Of a stretch of DNA of 64,000 nt, positions 26,113-37,200 are shown one piece after another. Origin of the DNA: Caldilineaceae bacterium (GTDB lineage Bacteria > Chloroflexota > Anaerolineae > Caldilineales > Caldilineaceae); NCBI GenBank assembly GCA_019637645.1, contig JAHBVH010000035.1:22896-86895 (forward strand), given 5' to 3'. Within the stretch, counting starts at the first letter, position 1. Every line of letters starts with the position of its first letter. The position numbers were made by a program, and so were the translations under genes. The notes under the pieces are model-generated. The model was not told the DNA's origin, ran no database searches, and was given only the letters and a program-made list of their open reading frames with translations.

Positions 26113-27351
26113 CTATTGTGTTGGCGCGCTGGTTGTGTTGGCAGCGGCAAACCGCGCAAAAGTGCGCATGGCAAAAAGGGCGGCGAACGCCATGAGGATA
26201 GTTCCTACAAAGAAGGGCGCACCCGGCAATAAAAAGGGGGCTGCGTCGCTAATAAAGTAGCGGAAGCTGTAGGTTGAAATAATGGGCCCGACAATGCCGG
26301 TGAGGCTCGTGAGGCTGGCAATGGCTCCCTGTACCGCGCCCTGTTCATTGGCCTGGACACCTTTGGTGATCATCGATTGGGCGCTGGGCTGCGAGATCGC
26401 GCCAAACGCGCCCAAAAAGGGAATGACATAGAACATCCAGGCTTGCGGGGCAAGTCCATAGAGCGCAAAGGTCAGCGCCCCAATCGATAACCCTACGATC
26501 AGCGCGCGCGGTTCGCCCAGCGCTTTCACAATCGGCCCAATCAAGCCGCCTTGCACCAGCGCCGAGGAGAGCCCAACCACGGCCAGCGAAATGCCCACAT
26601 CGGCTGGCCCCCAACCATAGCGGTAGTCGGTGTAGAGCACCCACACGGTTTGGAGCGCATTTTGGGCCAGCCCAGAAAGAACGATGACAATCGCCAGCCC
26701 TAAGACGACAGGATAGTTACGGATCGCCAAGAGCGAACCAACCGGATTGGCCCGCCGCCAGGAAAAGGGACGGCGATTCTCGGGGCGCAGCGATTCGGGC
26801 AGAATAAAATACCCATAAAGGGCGTTGAGCAGGGTGATGCCCGCGACGACCAAAAAGGGCAGCCGTAGATCCGTGCTACCTAACAAGCCCCCAATCGCTG
26901 GGCCAAGGATAAAGCCCAAGCCAAAGGCCATCCCCACCAAGCCAAAATTCTTGGCCCGGTCTTCGGGCTGGCTAATATCGGCAATATAAGCGGTGACGGC
27001 GGTCAGGTTCGAGGCGGTGATCCCCGCGATCACCCGGCCAACAAAGAGCCACCAGAGCGTGGGGGCAAAGGCTAAGAGCAGGTAGTCTAGCCCCGCGCCG
27101 GTGAGGGAGATGAGGATCACCGACCGGCGGCCATATTGATCGGAAAGGCTCCCAAGCACAGGCGCAAAGAGAAATTGCATGAGGGCATAGATGGCGATCA
27201 TCCACCCATACATGGTCGAGGCATAGCCAATGTTGTGATCGGTAAAGCTTTCGATCAGTTTGGGCAGCACCGGTACAATCAGCCCGATGCCCATAATATC
27301 GAGAAATAGGGTGACAAAAATAAATCCAAGACCCGCTTGACGTTTCCGCAT
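26113..27351 (-). CDS. MFS transporter, TetA-like
   Basis: Twelve-helix major facilitator of 412 residues, a probable proton-driven drug or metabolite exporter of the inner membrane. The N terminus FIFVTLFLDIMGIGLIVPVLPKLIE with the acidic FLDIMGIG pattern and motif A GSLSDQYGRRSVILISL are characteristic of TetA/DHA1 exporters, as is the second-half GGLIGPIVKALGEPRALIVG. Homology does not prove tetracycline export; many chromosomal relatives have other substrates. The frame is open from 27405, but ATG 27351 with AAGGA upstream is chosen, giving the usual short cytosolic N terminus. A 29-bp tandem repeat lies 56 bases upstream in its likely promoter region. The PHP-family gene follows. Confidence 0.88.
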   Translation of the reverse strand: MRKRQAGLGFIFVTLFLDIMGIGLIVPVLPKLIESFTDHNIGYASTMYGWMIAIYALMQFLFAPVLGSLSDQYGRRSVILISLTGAGLDYLLLAFAPTLWWLFVGRVIAGITASNLTAVTAYIADISQPEDRAKNFGLVGMAFGLGFILGPAIGGLLGSTDLRLPFLVVAGITLLNALYGYFILPESLRPENRRPFSWRRANPVGSLLAIRNYPVVLGLAIVIVLSGLAQNALQTVWVLYTDYRYGWGPADVGISLAVVGLSSALVQGGLIGPIVKALGEPRALIVGLSIGALTFALYGLAPQAWMFYVIPFLGAFGAISQPSAQSMITKGVQANEQGAVQGAIASLTSLTGIVGPIISTYSFRYFISDAAPFLLPGAPFFVGTILMAFAALFAMRTFARFAAANTTSAPTQ

Positions 27352-27406
27352 ATCATTCCTTGGTATGTGCAGACAGGGCGGTTGCTGGGCTGGCAACGCG
27401 ACCAAT

Positions 27407-27502
27407 CGCCACAGCTATGTCGCCACAGCTATGGTCAACTCAGCCATGTCGCCACAGCTATGGTCAACTCAGCCATGTCGCCACAGCTATGGTCAACTCA
27501 GC
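27407..27502. repeat. 29-bp tandem repeat, ~2.8 copies
   Basis: Units of 29 bp (CGCCACAGCTATGGTCAACT plus CAGCCATGT) lie at 27421-27449 and 27450-27478, with a partial copy to 27502 and a truncated copy at 27407-27420. It sits upstream of the leftward MFS gene. Without spacers it is not a CRISPR array. Confidence 0.88.
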
Positions 27503-27609
27503 GACCGCAATTACGGATGAAATATATGGCTTCTACAATACCACTGCGCGGTACTTCTCTGCTAATTTTCTCGCTTCATAGTTGAACTGGTGGGAAAGCG
27601 GGGTCGGGG

Positions 27610-28620
27610 TTATGGCGCACTCACTTTGGCAAGGGTGACAGCTTGACGGCAACTGCCAGTCTGCTCAAATTCGGTGAAATTTTGCAAGGTGGTTTCGGCA
27701 ATATTGGCCAGGGCGCGGTGGGTCAAAAAGGCTTGATGACCAGTGACCAAAACATTGGGAAAGGTCAGCAGGCGGGCAAAGACATCGTCCTGCACCACTT
27801 CGCTCGAAAGGTCGCGAAAGAAGAGGTCGCTTTCTACCTCATAGACATCAATCGCCAGATAGCCAATCTTGCCCGACTTGAGCCCCTCAATGACGGCTGC
27901 GGTGTCCAGGAGCGCGCCGCGGCTGGTGTTGACTAGAAAGACGCCGTTCTTCATCTGGGCAATGGTCGCTGCATTGACGAGGTGGTGCGTCTCGGGGGTT
28001 AACGGGCTGTGCAGGGTAAGAATGTCCGCCTGAACAAAGAGATCGGCTGGCGCGTCAACATACTCCGCCAACCCAGCGATCTCAGGATTATGATAGAGGT
28101 CATAGGCCAAGATCCGCGCCCCGAAGCCGCTCAAATTTTTGATCACCTCTACGCCAATGCGACCGGTGCCAAAGACGCCAATTGTCTTCTGGCTGAGTTC
28201 AAAGCCTTGTAACCCTTCCAATTCAAAATTATTATCGCGCACCCGGTTATAGGCCCGATGGATCTGGCGGCCCAGGGTGAGGATCAGGCCGACGGTAAAT
28301 TCAGAGACGGCATTGGGGGAATAGGCTGGCACCCGCACCACTGTTAGCCCCAAGGCTTCCGCGGTGGCGAGATCGATCTGATTATAACCAGCGCTGCGCG
28401 TCGCGACCACCTTGACCCCAGCCTCGGCCAGTTGCGTCAGCGCGGCCTGATTCACGTCGTCATTGACAAAGACACAGACCGCCTCAAAACCCGCGGCCAA
28501 GGCGGTTGTCTCTGGGGTCAGGCGTGTTTCAAAAAAGGTCAGTTCATGGCCGAAGCGGCTGTTGACGTTCTGGAAGGATTGGCGATCATATCCTTTGGTG
28601 CTAAAAAAGGCAATTTTCAT
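27610..28620 (-). CDS. ldhA: D-lactate dehydrogenase (2-hydroxyacid dehydrogenase)
   Basis: NAD-dependent D-2-hydroxyacid dehydrogenase of 336 residues, close to E. coli LdhA in length (329) and pattern: MKIAFFSTKGYDRQSF, ATRSAGYNQIDL, the nucleotide-binding GVFGTGRIGVEV, the catalytic Arg in FLVNTSRGALLD, acidic DVYEVESDLFF and catalytic His in VTGHQAFLTHRAL. It should reduce pyruvate to D-lactate in fermentation. The start ATG 28620 has AAGGAGTC upstream. The composite palindromic element begins 23 bases further upstream. Being close to a glycolytic phosphofructokinase gene on the same strand (185 bases away) fits fermentative carbon metabolism, though the repeat between them argues for separate transcripts. 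Confidence 0.93.
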   Translation of the reverse strand: MKIAFFSTKGYDRQSFQNVNSRFGHELTFFETRLTPETTALAAGFEAVCVFVNDDVNQAALTQLAEAGVKVVATRSAGYNQIDLATAEALGLTVVRVPAYSPNAVSEFTVGLILTLGRQIHRAYNRVRDNNFELEGLQGFELSQKTIGVFGTGRIGVEVIKNLSGFGARILAYDLYHNPEIAGLAEYVDAPADLFVQADILTLHSPLTPETHHLVNAATIAQMKNGVFLVNTSRGALLDTAAVIEGLKSGKIGYLAIDVYEVESDLFFRDLSSEVVQDDVFARLLTFPNVLVTGHQAFLTHRALANIAETTLQNFTEFEQTGSCRQAVTLAKVSAP

Positions 28621-28643
28621 ACACGACTCCTTGCTGGCATGGA

Positions 28644-28728
28644 TTGAAGTTACGCAGTTGATCCGCGTGATCAGAGACCTGACAGGTTTGCCAAACCTGT
28701 CAGGTCTAGCCCAAGTGCGTAACTCCTA
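28644..28728. repeat. ~85-bp composite palindromic element, copy 3
   Basis: Ends TTGAAGTTACGC and GCGTAACTCCTA with the central palindrome at 28675-28707 (arm AGACCTGACAGGTTT, loop GCC). It lies between the phosphofructokinase stop and ldhA start. Confidence 0.88.
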
Positions 28729-28805
28729 ATTGATGGATAGCAGGGGACCGAAGTCACTTGTGTGTTAGGTGTACACATAGCGGCTGCTCTATCATCTCTA
28801 TAGTG

Positions 28806-31016
28806 CTAACTGACGACATCGGCAATGGGGCGGAGAGCTAACCACCATTGGGCATTAGGCCGGCGCATGGGTTGATCGATCAAGCTGGGGAGCGCGCCAA
28901 TGTCGGTGAAGGCGATGGCCCCATCAATGAGCCCCACTGCCGCAATAGGCGGCTGGGCGCGGTTGGCATGTTGCAGCAGAAAGTTGATCCCCGCCGCGGC
29001 CAAGCGGGTAGCTTCAATGCGATCATAGGGGCTTGGTTTGCCGCCCTGTTGGATATGGCCCAGGATCGCTTGGCGTACATCAAACAGATTACCCCCTTCT
29101 TTTTCAAAAACCGCGGCCATAAAACTGGTCGTATAGAGCGGATCAACGTGCTCATTGCGGATCATCAGACCCAACCGCTTGTTGCTGCGAAAGTCGGCGA
29201 TCAACTTTGCCACATCTTGTTGCAGGTCGGTCAGTGTCACCCCTTCTTCGGGCAGATAGACGCGCTCGGCCCCAGTCGCAATGCCGCTCAGGAGGGCCAA
29301 ATAGCCACAGGCTCCGCCCATGACTTCGACGACAAAGCAACGACGGTTGGCAACGGCGGATTCTTTGATCTTATCGACATTCTGGATGATGCTGTTGAGC
29401 GCGGTGTCAGCACCGATGCTATTTTCGGTGCCGGGCAGATTGTTACTAATGGTGGCCGGTAGGCAAACCACCGGAATGCCCAAGGAAGGATAGCTACCGC
29501 GCTGCTGCCACATCTGGTAGGCCACTTCATAGCCCCCTAGCCCCCCTACAATTAACAACCCGTCAATCTGATGTTCGGTGAGGCGTTGGGCGAGTAGGCT
29601 CATCTCTTCTGGGCGGGGTATCTCGCGCGAGGTACCCAACTCTGCGCCCCCGCGCGAGACCCACCCGGTGACACCTGTCCAATGCAGTTCGCGAATCTCA
29701 CCGGCCAACAGCCCCTCGAAACCATTGTGGGCGGCCAATACATGATGACCCTGATCCAGCCCCAGACGTACGGCTACCCGGATGGCTGTATTCATGCCCG
29801 GCGCAACCGCACCTGTATGCATGACGAGCAACCGCAGCTCTTTTTGGCCCGGCTCAGGTTCGCGTGGGTGAGCGCGCATTAAGGTCTGTAGCACTTGGTA
29901 GGTCTCTTCAAAGCCACCACCGCGGAGCGCCATTGCTTCATCGAAGCGCTGTGCGCGAATCTCTTCGGCCACCTGATGGGTCTGTGCTACACAAGCCATT
30001 AACGGCGAAGTTTTCACCCGATATTGATCAATGCCGATGAGCTGGGGTTGATCATGCGCTTGGGTGAGCAAGGTATTGACCGCCGCGTGGCCGACAATCG
30101 TACCCATGATGCGTTCATAGGCGCTAGGCGAGCCCCCCCGCTGCACATGGCCGAGGATGGTGACGCGGGTGTCGGCCCCGGTTCGTTCTTCCAAGACCTG
30201 CTTCACATAGGCCGAGGTGATCGGTTGGCCGTTGCGGTCGCGCGCGCCTTCGGCGACGATGACGGTGCTATGCCGCCGCCCGGCGCGGCGGCCAGCCAAG
30301 AGCGCCTGACACATCTCCTCTTCCCAATCATCATTGGGGGGGCATTCGGGGATAAAGACCCAGTTGGCCCCGGTTGCCACGGCACTCATCAGAGCCAAAT
30401 AGCCACAGTTGCGCCCCATCACCTCGACGACAAAGGTGCGTTGGTGGCTGGTTGCCGTGCTGACAATCGCGTCCACGGCTTCCACAATGCGGTGGAGCGC
30501 GGTATCCGCGCCGATCGTCATTTCCGTGCCAAACATGTCATTATCAATCGAGCCAACCAACCCTACCAGCCTGAGTTGGGGGTGGCGTTGGGCGATTTCG
30601 GCTGTGATCATTCCCGTTTCAACTAACTCTTGTAGCAGTGAGGGCCATTCGGTGCGGAAGAGATTGGCACCGGTCAAACTGCCGTCGCCGCCAATGACTA
30701 CCAGGGCATCGATCCCATGGGCAACTAGGTTGTGCGCGGCTAACAAGCGCCCCGCCCGTTCGCGAAATTGGGCACAACGGGCCGAGCCAATGACTGTGCC
30801 GCCTAGGTGCAAAATGCCACCAACATCACGCCCACTGAGCCGCCGGATCCGGTCGCCTCCATCGACCATGCCTTGGTAGCCTTCATGGATGGCATAGACT
30901 TCCAGGCCATAGTGGAGCGCTGTCCGCACGACCGCACGCAAGGTTGGGTTCATCCCCGGTGAGTCACCACCACTGGTCATCACGGCAAGATTACGTAAGC
31001 TAGAGGTAGGTTTCAT
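28806..31016 (-). CDS. Duplicated ATP-type 6-phosphofructokinase
   Basis: A 736-residue protein with two phosphofructokinase domains in tandem, about double the usual bacterial length (320). The N-terminal half is catalytically complete: TSGGDSPGMN (14-23), GGDG (109-112), GSIDND with the proton-acceptor Asp (155-160) and TIGADTA. In the C-terminal half these are altered: HTGAVAPGMNT, GGLGGYE in place of GGDGS, and ATISNN near residue 523 in place of the catalytic T-I-D-N-D. The same division (active N half, regulatory C half with SNN) is known from eukaryotic PFKs. It phosphorylates fructose-6-phosphate; allosteric control by the C half is inferred. GGDGS in the active half suggests ATP rather than pyrophosphate use. 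Start ATG 31016. Confidence 0.9.
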   Translation of the reverse strand: MKPTSSLRNLAVMTSGGDSPGMNPTLRAVVRTALHYGLEVYAIHEGYQGMVDGGDRIRRLSGRDVGGILHLGGTVIGSARCAQFRERAGRLLAAHNLVAHGIDALVVIGGDGSLTGANLFRTEWPSLLQELVETGMITAEIAQRHPQLRLVGLVGSIDNDMFGTEMTIGADTALHRIVEAVDAIVSTATSHQRTFVVEVMGRNCGYLALMSAVATGANWVFIPECPPNDDWEEEMCQALLAGRRAGRRHSTVIVAEGARDRNGQPITSAYVKQVLEERTGADTRVTILGHVQRGGSPSAYERIMGTIVGHAAVNTLLTQAHDQPQLIGIDQYRVKTSPLMACVAQTHQVAEEIRAQRFDEAMALRGGGFEETYQVLQTLMRAHPREPEPGQKELRLLVMHTGAVAPGMNTAIRVAVRLGLDQGHHVLAAHNGFEGLLAGEIRELHWTGVTGWVSRGGAELGTSREIPRPEEMSLLAQRLTEHQIDGLLIVGGLGGYEVAYQMWQQRGSYPSLGIPVVCLPATISNNLPGTENSIGADTALNSIIQNVDKIKESAVANRRCFVVEVMGGACGYLALLSGIATGAERVYLPEEGVTLTDLQQDVAKLIADFRSNKRLGLMIRNEHVDPLYTTSFMAAVFEKEGGNLFDVRQAILGHIQQGGKPSPYDRIEATRLAAAGINFLLQHANRAQPPIAAVGLIDGAIAFTDIGALPSLIDQPMRRPNAQWWLALRPIADVVS

Positions 31017-31109
31017 AATACACCCTTGTTATCCGCATGGGCTTTGTCCCGTAAAAAATGGAAATCACTTAGACGCTCAGGTTGCATAACTCCCAAAGAA
31101 TTATAGCTT

Positions 31110-31176
31110 TAGAAGTTACGCACTTGGGCCAGACCTGGCAGGTCTCTGGTCGTACCAACCAACTGCGTAAGTCCTA
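31110..31176. repeat. Composite palindromic element, copy 4 (inverted, collapsed)
   Basis: Same ends (TAGAAGTTACGC, GCGTAAGTCCTA) but the internal flanks are in the opposite order and the central palindrome has shrunk to AGACCTGGCAGGTCT. This is about 18 bases shorter than the full copies, so the hairpin heart appears to have been deleted. Confidence 0.8.
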
Positions 31177-31342
31177 ATCTTAACACCTGATCAAGACGCG
31201 TTAAAATTTTTTGTTAGGAGGTGTATCGCTGGGGGTGATGCGCTGGCTCTAGCGCAAATTGAAAGAGTGATACACTGTTACAAACAGAGATTTACGGTAA
31301 ATCAAAATTAGGAGCATAAGAACAATTCCCTTGCCTAATAAG

Positions 31343-31372
31343 TTGTAGTTCCTGTTGTACATTTTGTATAAT
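31343..31372 (+). promoter_or_regulatory. Promoter candidate for ATP-grasp operon
   Basis: A perfect -10 box TATAAT (31367-31372) is preceded 18 bases upstream by TTGTAG, a weak -35 box. It would leave a leader of about 210 bases before ATG 31591. Confidence 0.45.
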
Positions 31373-31590
31373 GACGCTGGTTGTTACCTATGCTACGATC
31401 GATAGGCTTTTTTATCCATCACCGGTAACACGACAGAAGAGTTTGTCTATGGTTCATGGCGTGCCCTGAGCCATAACTCGCTTCGATGCATAACCGCACT
31501 CCCCAGGGCTGGCATCAAGCGGTGCTTGTCTTTCGACTTTTCTGTGTTGCCCCCAATCTGTGCTTTGTAGGACACAAGGAATCGGCGCCA

Positions 31591-33183
31591 ATGACTCAAA
31601 AGACCGCACTTGCCCAACAACAACGTATGCAGACTTACTCGGCAGACGCTTCGACGAGCGCTGTTGCTGCGCAAGAACAGCTTACGCCGGCAGAGAATGC
31701 CTTTGCAGCGCCCTTTAGCCACTATCAGCTAGGTGCTGCCTATGACGAAATGTTTGCCGCGCCGAACCAGCCGCACAACCATTATGAGCTTCTCTACCAA
31801 CGGTTTCGTGAACTATCCATGGAAGAATTAGAGCGCCGTCAGCTTGCCGCTGAGCGCTCTTTTTTACACCAAGGGATTACATTTACCGTCTATAACGATA
31901 ACCGTGGGACAGAACGGATCTTTCCTTATGATCTTCTCCCCCGTATCATTTCGGGTCCAGAATGGGAAACCATTGAGCGTGGTCTGGTTCAGCGCATTAC
32001 CGCGATTAACCTCTTTCTCCACGATATCTACCATGAAGGCAAGATTCTAAAAGATAAAGTCGTGCCAGCAGACCTCGTCTACAGCTGCAAACACTACCGT
32101 CCCGAGATGAAGGAATTGGATGTTCCCAAGGGCATTTACGTCACCGTCGTTGGGACAGACCTAATCCGCATGCCAAATGGTCAATTTGCGGTGTTGGAAG
32201 ACAACCTGCGCGTGCCCAGCGGTGTCTCCTATATGTTGGCGAATCGGCGGGTGATGAAGCGGGTTTTTCCCAATGTCTTTGTGAACTACGGCGTGCGGTC
32301 GATTGACCACTATGGGCGCACCTTGCTCTCCAGCCTGCGCATGTTGGCCGCCGATCGGGTTGATGACCCGACCATTGTCCTCTTGACCCCTGGCATTTAT
32401 AACTCGGCCTATTTTGAGCACACCTTCCTGGCACGTGAGATGGGGATTCCGCTGGTCGAAGGCCGCGATCTCGTCACCCACAACAACTATGTCTACATGC
32501 GCACGACCGCGGGCTTACGCCGGGTGGATGTGATCTACCGACGGATCGATGACGACTTTATTGATCCCAAAGTCTTCCGCTCCGATTCGGTCTTAGGCGT
32601 GCCTGGGTTGTTTGAAGCCTATCGTCGGGGTAATGTGGCGGTGGCCAATGCCCTGGGTAATGGGGTGGCCGATGATAAAGCGGTCTACGCCTATGGCCCG
32701 AAGATTATCAAGTATTACTTGCAAGAAGATGCCATTTTGCAAAATGTTGAGACCTATTTACCCGACGACCCGAAACAGCTCAGCTACGTCGTCGAGAATC
32801 TGGATAAATTGGTCGTCAAGGCCGTCGGTGAATCGGGCGGCTATGGCATGTTGATCGGCCCACATAGCACAAAAGCCGAACAGGAGGAGTTCCGGAAGCG
32901 GGTCGAGGCCAATCCGCGCAACTATATTGCCCAACCCACTATTACGCTCTCGAACACCCCCTGTTTTGTCGATGGTCAACTGGAACCCCGCCACGTCGAT
33001 CTGCGTCCCTTTATTCTTTATGGCGATAAAATTAACATCACACCTGGCGGCCTGACGCGTGTCGCCCTGCGGCGTGGTTCCTTGGTTGTGAACTCCTCGC
33101 AGGGGGGCGGTAGCAAAGATACCTGGGTGCTTCAGACTCCGGGCGCTCACCATAGTGCGGCGGCCCGAGGAGGTGTCCATTGA
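31591..33183 (+). CDS. Circularly permuted ATP-grasp protein (COG2308)
   Basis: A 530-residue predicted amide/peptide ligase of the circularly permuted ATP-grasp type (DUF404/DUF407). Key stretches are intact: [18 protein letters not shown] (Glu203-Asp204-Asn205), a Gly-rich nucleotide loop [16 protein letters not shown] (413-419) and the C-terminal [17 protein letters not shown] followed by [10 protein letters not shown]. No peptide product is known for this family. The frame is open from 31486, but ATG 31591 has ACAAGGA upstream and gives a normal length. Its stop overlaps the TTG start of the alpha-E gene by four bases, so the two are coupled. It is the first gene of a five-gene operon. 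Confidence 0.88.
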   Translation: MTQKTALAQQQRMQTYSADASTSAVAAQEQLTPAENAFAAPFSHYQLGAAYDEMFAAPNQPHNHYELLYQRFRELSMEELERRQLAAERSFLHQGITFTVYNDNRGTERIFPYDLLPRIISGPEWETIERGLVQRITAINLFLHDIYHEGKILKDKVVPADLVYSCKHYRPEMKELDVPKGIYVTVVGTDLIRMPNGQFAVLEDNLRVPSGVSYMLANRRVMKRVFPNVFVNYGVRSIDHYGRTLLSSLRMLAADRVDDPTIVLLTPGIYNSAYFEHTFLAREMGIPLVEGRDLVTHNNYVYMRTTAGLRRVDVIYRRIDDDFIDPKVFRSDSVLGVPGLFEAYRRGNVAVANALGNGVADDKAVYAYGPKIIKYYLQEDAILQNVETYLPDDPKQLSYVVENLDKLVVKAVGESGGYGMLIGPHSTKAEQEEFRKRVEANPRNYIAQPTITLSNTPCFVDGQLEPRHVDLRPFILYGDKINITPGGLTRVALRRGSLVVNSSQGGGSKDTWVLQTPGAHHSAAARGGVH

Positions 33184-34175
33184 ACCTGGAAACAGCCGTG
33201 CATACACCGGTTATGCTTTCGCGCGTGGCCGATAGCCTCTATTGGATGAGCCGCTATCTAGAGCGGGCCAAACACAGCGCACGTCTGCTGAATGTCCACT
33301 TTGACCTCATGCTGGATCAGTCGCATGAAACCGCGGAGCAATATCGCCAATATGTCTTGGCGAGTTTGCAATTGCCGTCGGACTACGACAAGGCCGAGGA
33401 TGACTATAGCCTGACGCGCTGGATGGCATTGGAGCGGGATAATGAGAATTCGGTGCGGGCTTGCGTGGCCGCGGCGCGCGAAAATGCACGCCAAGTGCGT
33501 GAGCAGATCAGCACCGAAATGTGGGAACAGATCAACCAAGTCTTTCTCTTTGTGGAACAAGTCAATATTGACGCCATGTGGGAATCGACGCCCCAAGAAT
33601 TTTTCCAGAACATTAAATCGGGCATTCATCTCTTCCAAGGCTTGACTGATTCAACCATGGTCCACAACGAAGGATGGCAATTTATTCAAGCCGGTCGCTT
33701 TATGGAACGCTCTATTGCCACGGCCGCGCTGATGGATGTCTTCTTTTGCCCAGCCTATCATCTACCCCAGGCAACCTTGGATGACCCGCAAATCCCCGAG
33801 CATTTGCTTTGGCTAGGGTTGCTGCGCTCTTGTACGGCCTTTGAAGCCTATGCCAAACTATACACCGCTGAATTGCAGCCCCGCCGCATTCTCGAATTTC
33901 TGGTGTTGAACGCCCAATTTCCGCATGCCATTAATTTCTCGGTGCAAAGCCTACGCCGCTCCTTGCAAGGCGCTGTCGATGCGACCCAGTCCGATCGCTC
34001 CGAGCGAGCCTATCGGCGGGCCAGCCGTCTCCATGCCGAGCTGCAATATGCACAGGTCGATGAAATTGTTGAAGGCAACCTGCACACCTATTTTGCGGGG
34101 ATTCAACAGCAATGTGTCCGCATCCATGATGCCATTTATCAAAGCTATATTACCTACCCGATTATCGTCAATTAG
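33180..34175 (+). CDS. Alpha-E domain protein (COG2307)
   Basis: A 331-residue all-helical protein of the alpha-E (DUF403) family, named for its conserved glutamates. The N-terminal signature is [26 protein letters not shown], followed by helices with [31 protein letters not shown] and [12 protein letters not shown]. Members always travel with permuted ATP-grasp ligases and are thought to be their partners; no reaction is known. It starts with TTG 33180 in a TTGA overlap, with GAGGAGGTG upstream. The same domain recurs as the C-terminal half of the protein at 37651-40350. Confidence 0.87.
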   Translation: MNLETAVHTPVMLSRVADSLYWMSRYLERAKHSARLLNVHFDLMLDQSHETAEQYRQYVLASLQLPSDYDKAEDDYSLTRWMALERDNENSVRACVAAARENARQVREQISTEMWEQINQVFLFVEQVNIDAMWESTPQEFFQNIKSGIHLFQGLTDSTMVHNEGWQFIQAGRFMERSIATAALMDVFFCPAYHLPQATLDDPQIPEHLLWLGLLRSCTAFEAYAKLYTAELQPRRILEFLVLNAQFPHAINFSVQSLRRSLQGAVDATQSDRSERAYRRASRLHAELQYAQVDEIVEGNLHTYFAGIQQQCVRIHDAIYQSYITYPIIVN

Positions 34176-34264
34176 CTGATTGCGGAACCCAACTATCACC
34201 TTGTGCCCAAAGTGTTAGCGCAATCACAACCGTCTGTTTTGATAACGACAACTGAGCAAGTGCC

Positions 34265-37200
34265 ATGTCTATCCACGTCGCGATTAACCATAAAACGCAT
34301 TATCGCTATACGCGCCCGATCCTGCTGGCGCCGCATGTTTTTCGCTTGCGTCCGGCCCCCCATAGCCGTACCCCGGTCGAAGCCTATTCGCTGCGCATTC
34401 GGCCCGAGAACCACTTTATCAACTGGCAACAGGATCCCTTTGGGAACTATTTAGCGCGCGTCGTCTTCCCCGAAAAGACGCGCGAACTTTCCATTGAAGT
34501 GGATGTCGTGGCCGACATGACCGTGCTCAACCCCTTTGACTTTTTTGTCGAAGAGTATGCCGAGCACTATCCCTTTACCTACGAAGCGCAACTGGCAAAA
34601 GAATTGGCCCCCTACCTCGAAATCAGAGAGCAAGGGCCATTGCTCCAGGCTTGGTTGGCAAAGGTTGATCGCAGCGAGAAGCGCATTGTCGATTTCCTGG
34701 TGGAACTGAACCAACAGCTCTATCGCGACATTCAATACACTATCCGCATGGAGCCCGGTGTCCAAAGCTGTGAAGAGACCTTGGAACGGGCGATTGGCTC
34801 ATGTCGTGATTCAGGCTGGTTGTTGGTCCAGATCTTGCGCCAGTTGGGCCTAGCCGCCCGCTTTACATCGGGCTACCTGGTGCAGCTAACCGCCGATGTG
34901 GCGGCTTTGGACGGTCCTTCTGGGCCTACCGCCGATTTTACTGATCTTCACGCGTGGGCCGAGGTCTATATCCCTGGCGCCGGCTGGATCGGCTTGGATC
35001 CTACGTCGGGGCTCTTTGCGGGGGAAGGTCATATTCCGTTGGCTTGTACGCCGGATCCCGCCAGCGCCGCGCCGGTAACGGGGGGCTACTTTGGTGAAGT
35101 CGTCAAGACCGAGTTCAGCTTTACCAATAGCGTGACGCGGATTCGGGAAGACCCGCGCGTCACCAAACCCTATACGACGGAACAGTGGGCTGCCATTGAG
35201 GCGCTCGGTTACCAAGTCGATGCTGAACTAGAAGGGGGCGATGTCCGTTTGACCATGGGCGGGGAGCCCACCTTTGTGTCGATCGACGACATGCAAGCTG
35301 CCGAGTGGAATACCGACGCGGATGGCCCCCAGAAACGTCAGCGCGCCAATGTGTTGATCCGCCGCCTTCACGATGCGTTCGGGGCCGGGGGTATTCTCCA
35401 CTACGGTCAGGGCAAGTGGTATCCGGGCGAAGAGCTACCCCGATGGAAGCTCGCTGCCTACTGGCGCACCGATGGTGTCCCGCTTTGGCGCGAACCTGAT
35501 CTGTTGGCCGACATCAGTGCCGACTATCATGTAGACATTGAGGATGCCGAACGCTTTACCAAGCGCCTGGGCGAATGGTTGCAACTCAAACCCGAGTATG
35601 TTCAACCCGCCCATGAAGATGCCTTCTATTATATCTTGGAAGAAGAGCGATTGCCGATCAATATCGATCCGCTCAAAGCCGATCTGAACGATCCCTTAGA
35701 GCGCCGCCGGTTGGCTGAATTACTAGAACGTGGGTTGAATACACCGAAGGGGTATGTCTTGCCCATTGGCTGGGACTATGCCGCCCAACGTTGGACCAGT
35801 GCCCGCTGGGAATTCCGCCGCAATCACCTCTTTCTCATCCCCGGCGACTCGCCGATGGGGATGCGCTTGCCCCTGAATGCTTTGCCTTGGGTGGCCGAGG
35901 AAGAGATCGAGCCTGCCTTTGAGCGGACCTTGTTAGATAATTTGCCCGCCTTGCCCGACTATCACAATGTGATCCAGGCGCGGGCCGAAGGGGTGGCCCC
36001 GGCGACACCCCCCGTGACCATGGGCATGCGCCCTAGCCAACAGCGTGCGCGCCAGACAATCGTCAAGGATGTGCCACGCACGGCCATCTGTGTTGAGCCC
36101 CGCAATGGGTTGCTCTTTATCTTTTTGCCGCCGTTGAGCTACCTGGAACATTATCTGGAATTGCTGGCCGCCATTGAAATGACGGCCCGGTCGTTGAACA
36201 TCCCCGTTGTCATTGAGGGCTACGACCCGCCCAATGATTATCGTCTGCAAAAAATTCTGGTTACGCCCGATCCAGGGGTGATCGAAGTCAACATTCATCC
36301 GGCCCACAGCTGGCACCAATTGGTGACCAATACGCTGAAGCTCTATGAAGAGGCCCATCAATCCCGGCTAGGCACCGAGAAATTTATGCAAGATGGTCGC
36401 CATACGGGCACCGGTGGGGGGAACCATGTCACATTGGGCGCGGCAACACCGCTGGACAGCCCCTTCCTACGCCGCCCCGATCTGCTGCGCAGCTTGGTTA
36501 CCTTCTGGCAGCACCACCCCGGGCTCTCCTATCTCTTCTCGGGGATGTTCATTGGTCCCACCAGCCAAGCCCCGCGGGTGGATGAAGCGCGGGAAGATCA
36601 TCTCTATGAATTAGAGATCGCCTTTCAGCAGCTGCCTGAGCCTGGCCAATCCGTACCCCCGTGGTTGGTTGACCGTGTCCTGCGTAACCTGTTGGTCGAT
36701 ATTACGGGCAATACTCACCGCGCGGAATTCTGTATTGACAAGCTCTATTCGCCTGATTCCACCACGGGCCGCTTGGGTTTGGTTGAACTGCGCGCCTTTG
36801 ATATGCCCCCCCACGCCCAAATGAGCCTCACGCAGATGCTGCTGGTACGCACCCTTATTGCCTGGTTCTGGCAACGGCCCTACCAGCATAAACTCGTGCG
36901 CTGGGGTACCGAACTCTATGATCGCTACCTCTTGCCCCATTATGTCGAAGCCGATATGCGAGAAGTGGTGGAGGCCCTGCAACTGGCCGGGTATGATTTC
37001 CAGTTTGATTGGCTTGCCCCCTTCTTCGAGTTTCGCTTCCCGCGCTTTGGGACAGCTTTAGTGCGCGATATGGAGCTGGAGGTGCGCATGGCGATTGAAC
37101 CATGGCACGTCTTGGGCGAAGAAGTGACCAACCAAGGGACGGCGCGCTATGTCGATTCCTCGGTGGAAAAGATCCAGCTTAAAATCAGCGGGCTAACCGA

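Larger units (their letters stand above)
31017..31590. other. Divergent intergenic region, phosphofructokinase/ATP-grasp operon
   Basis: 574 bases. Contents are a shortened composite element (31110-31176), an AT-rich stretch near 31195-31215, and a promoter with a perfect TATAAT at 31367. The frame of the ATP-grasp gene is open from 31486, but no good start lies there. No other gene is seen. Confidence 0.5.

Noticed and set aside
26113..27351. Tetracycline-resistance gene
   Set aside because: The TetA-like motifs show only the MFS exporter subfamily. No TetR-type regulator is adjacent, and the substrate cannot be inferred.
27407..27502. Possible CRISPR array
   Set aside because: Units are directly adjacent without spacers and no cas genes are in the window.
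30024..30626. Forward frame of 200 codons inside the phosphofructokinase gene
   Set aside because: It lies wholly opposite the well-supported catalytic domain; the product is a His/Gly-rich shadow.
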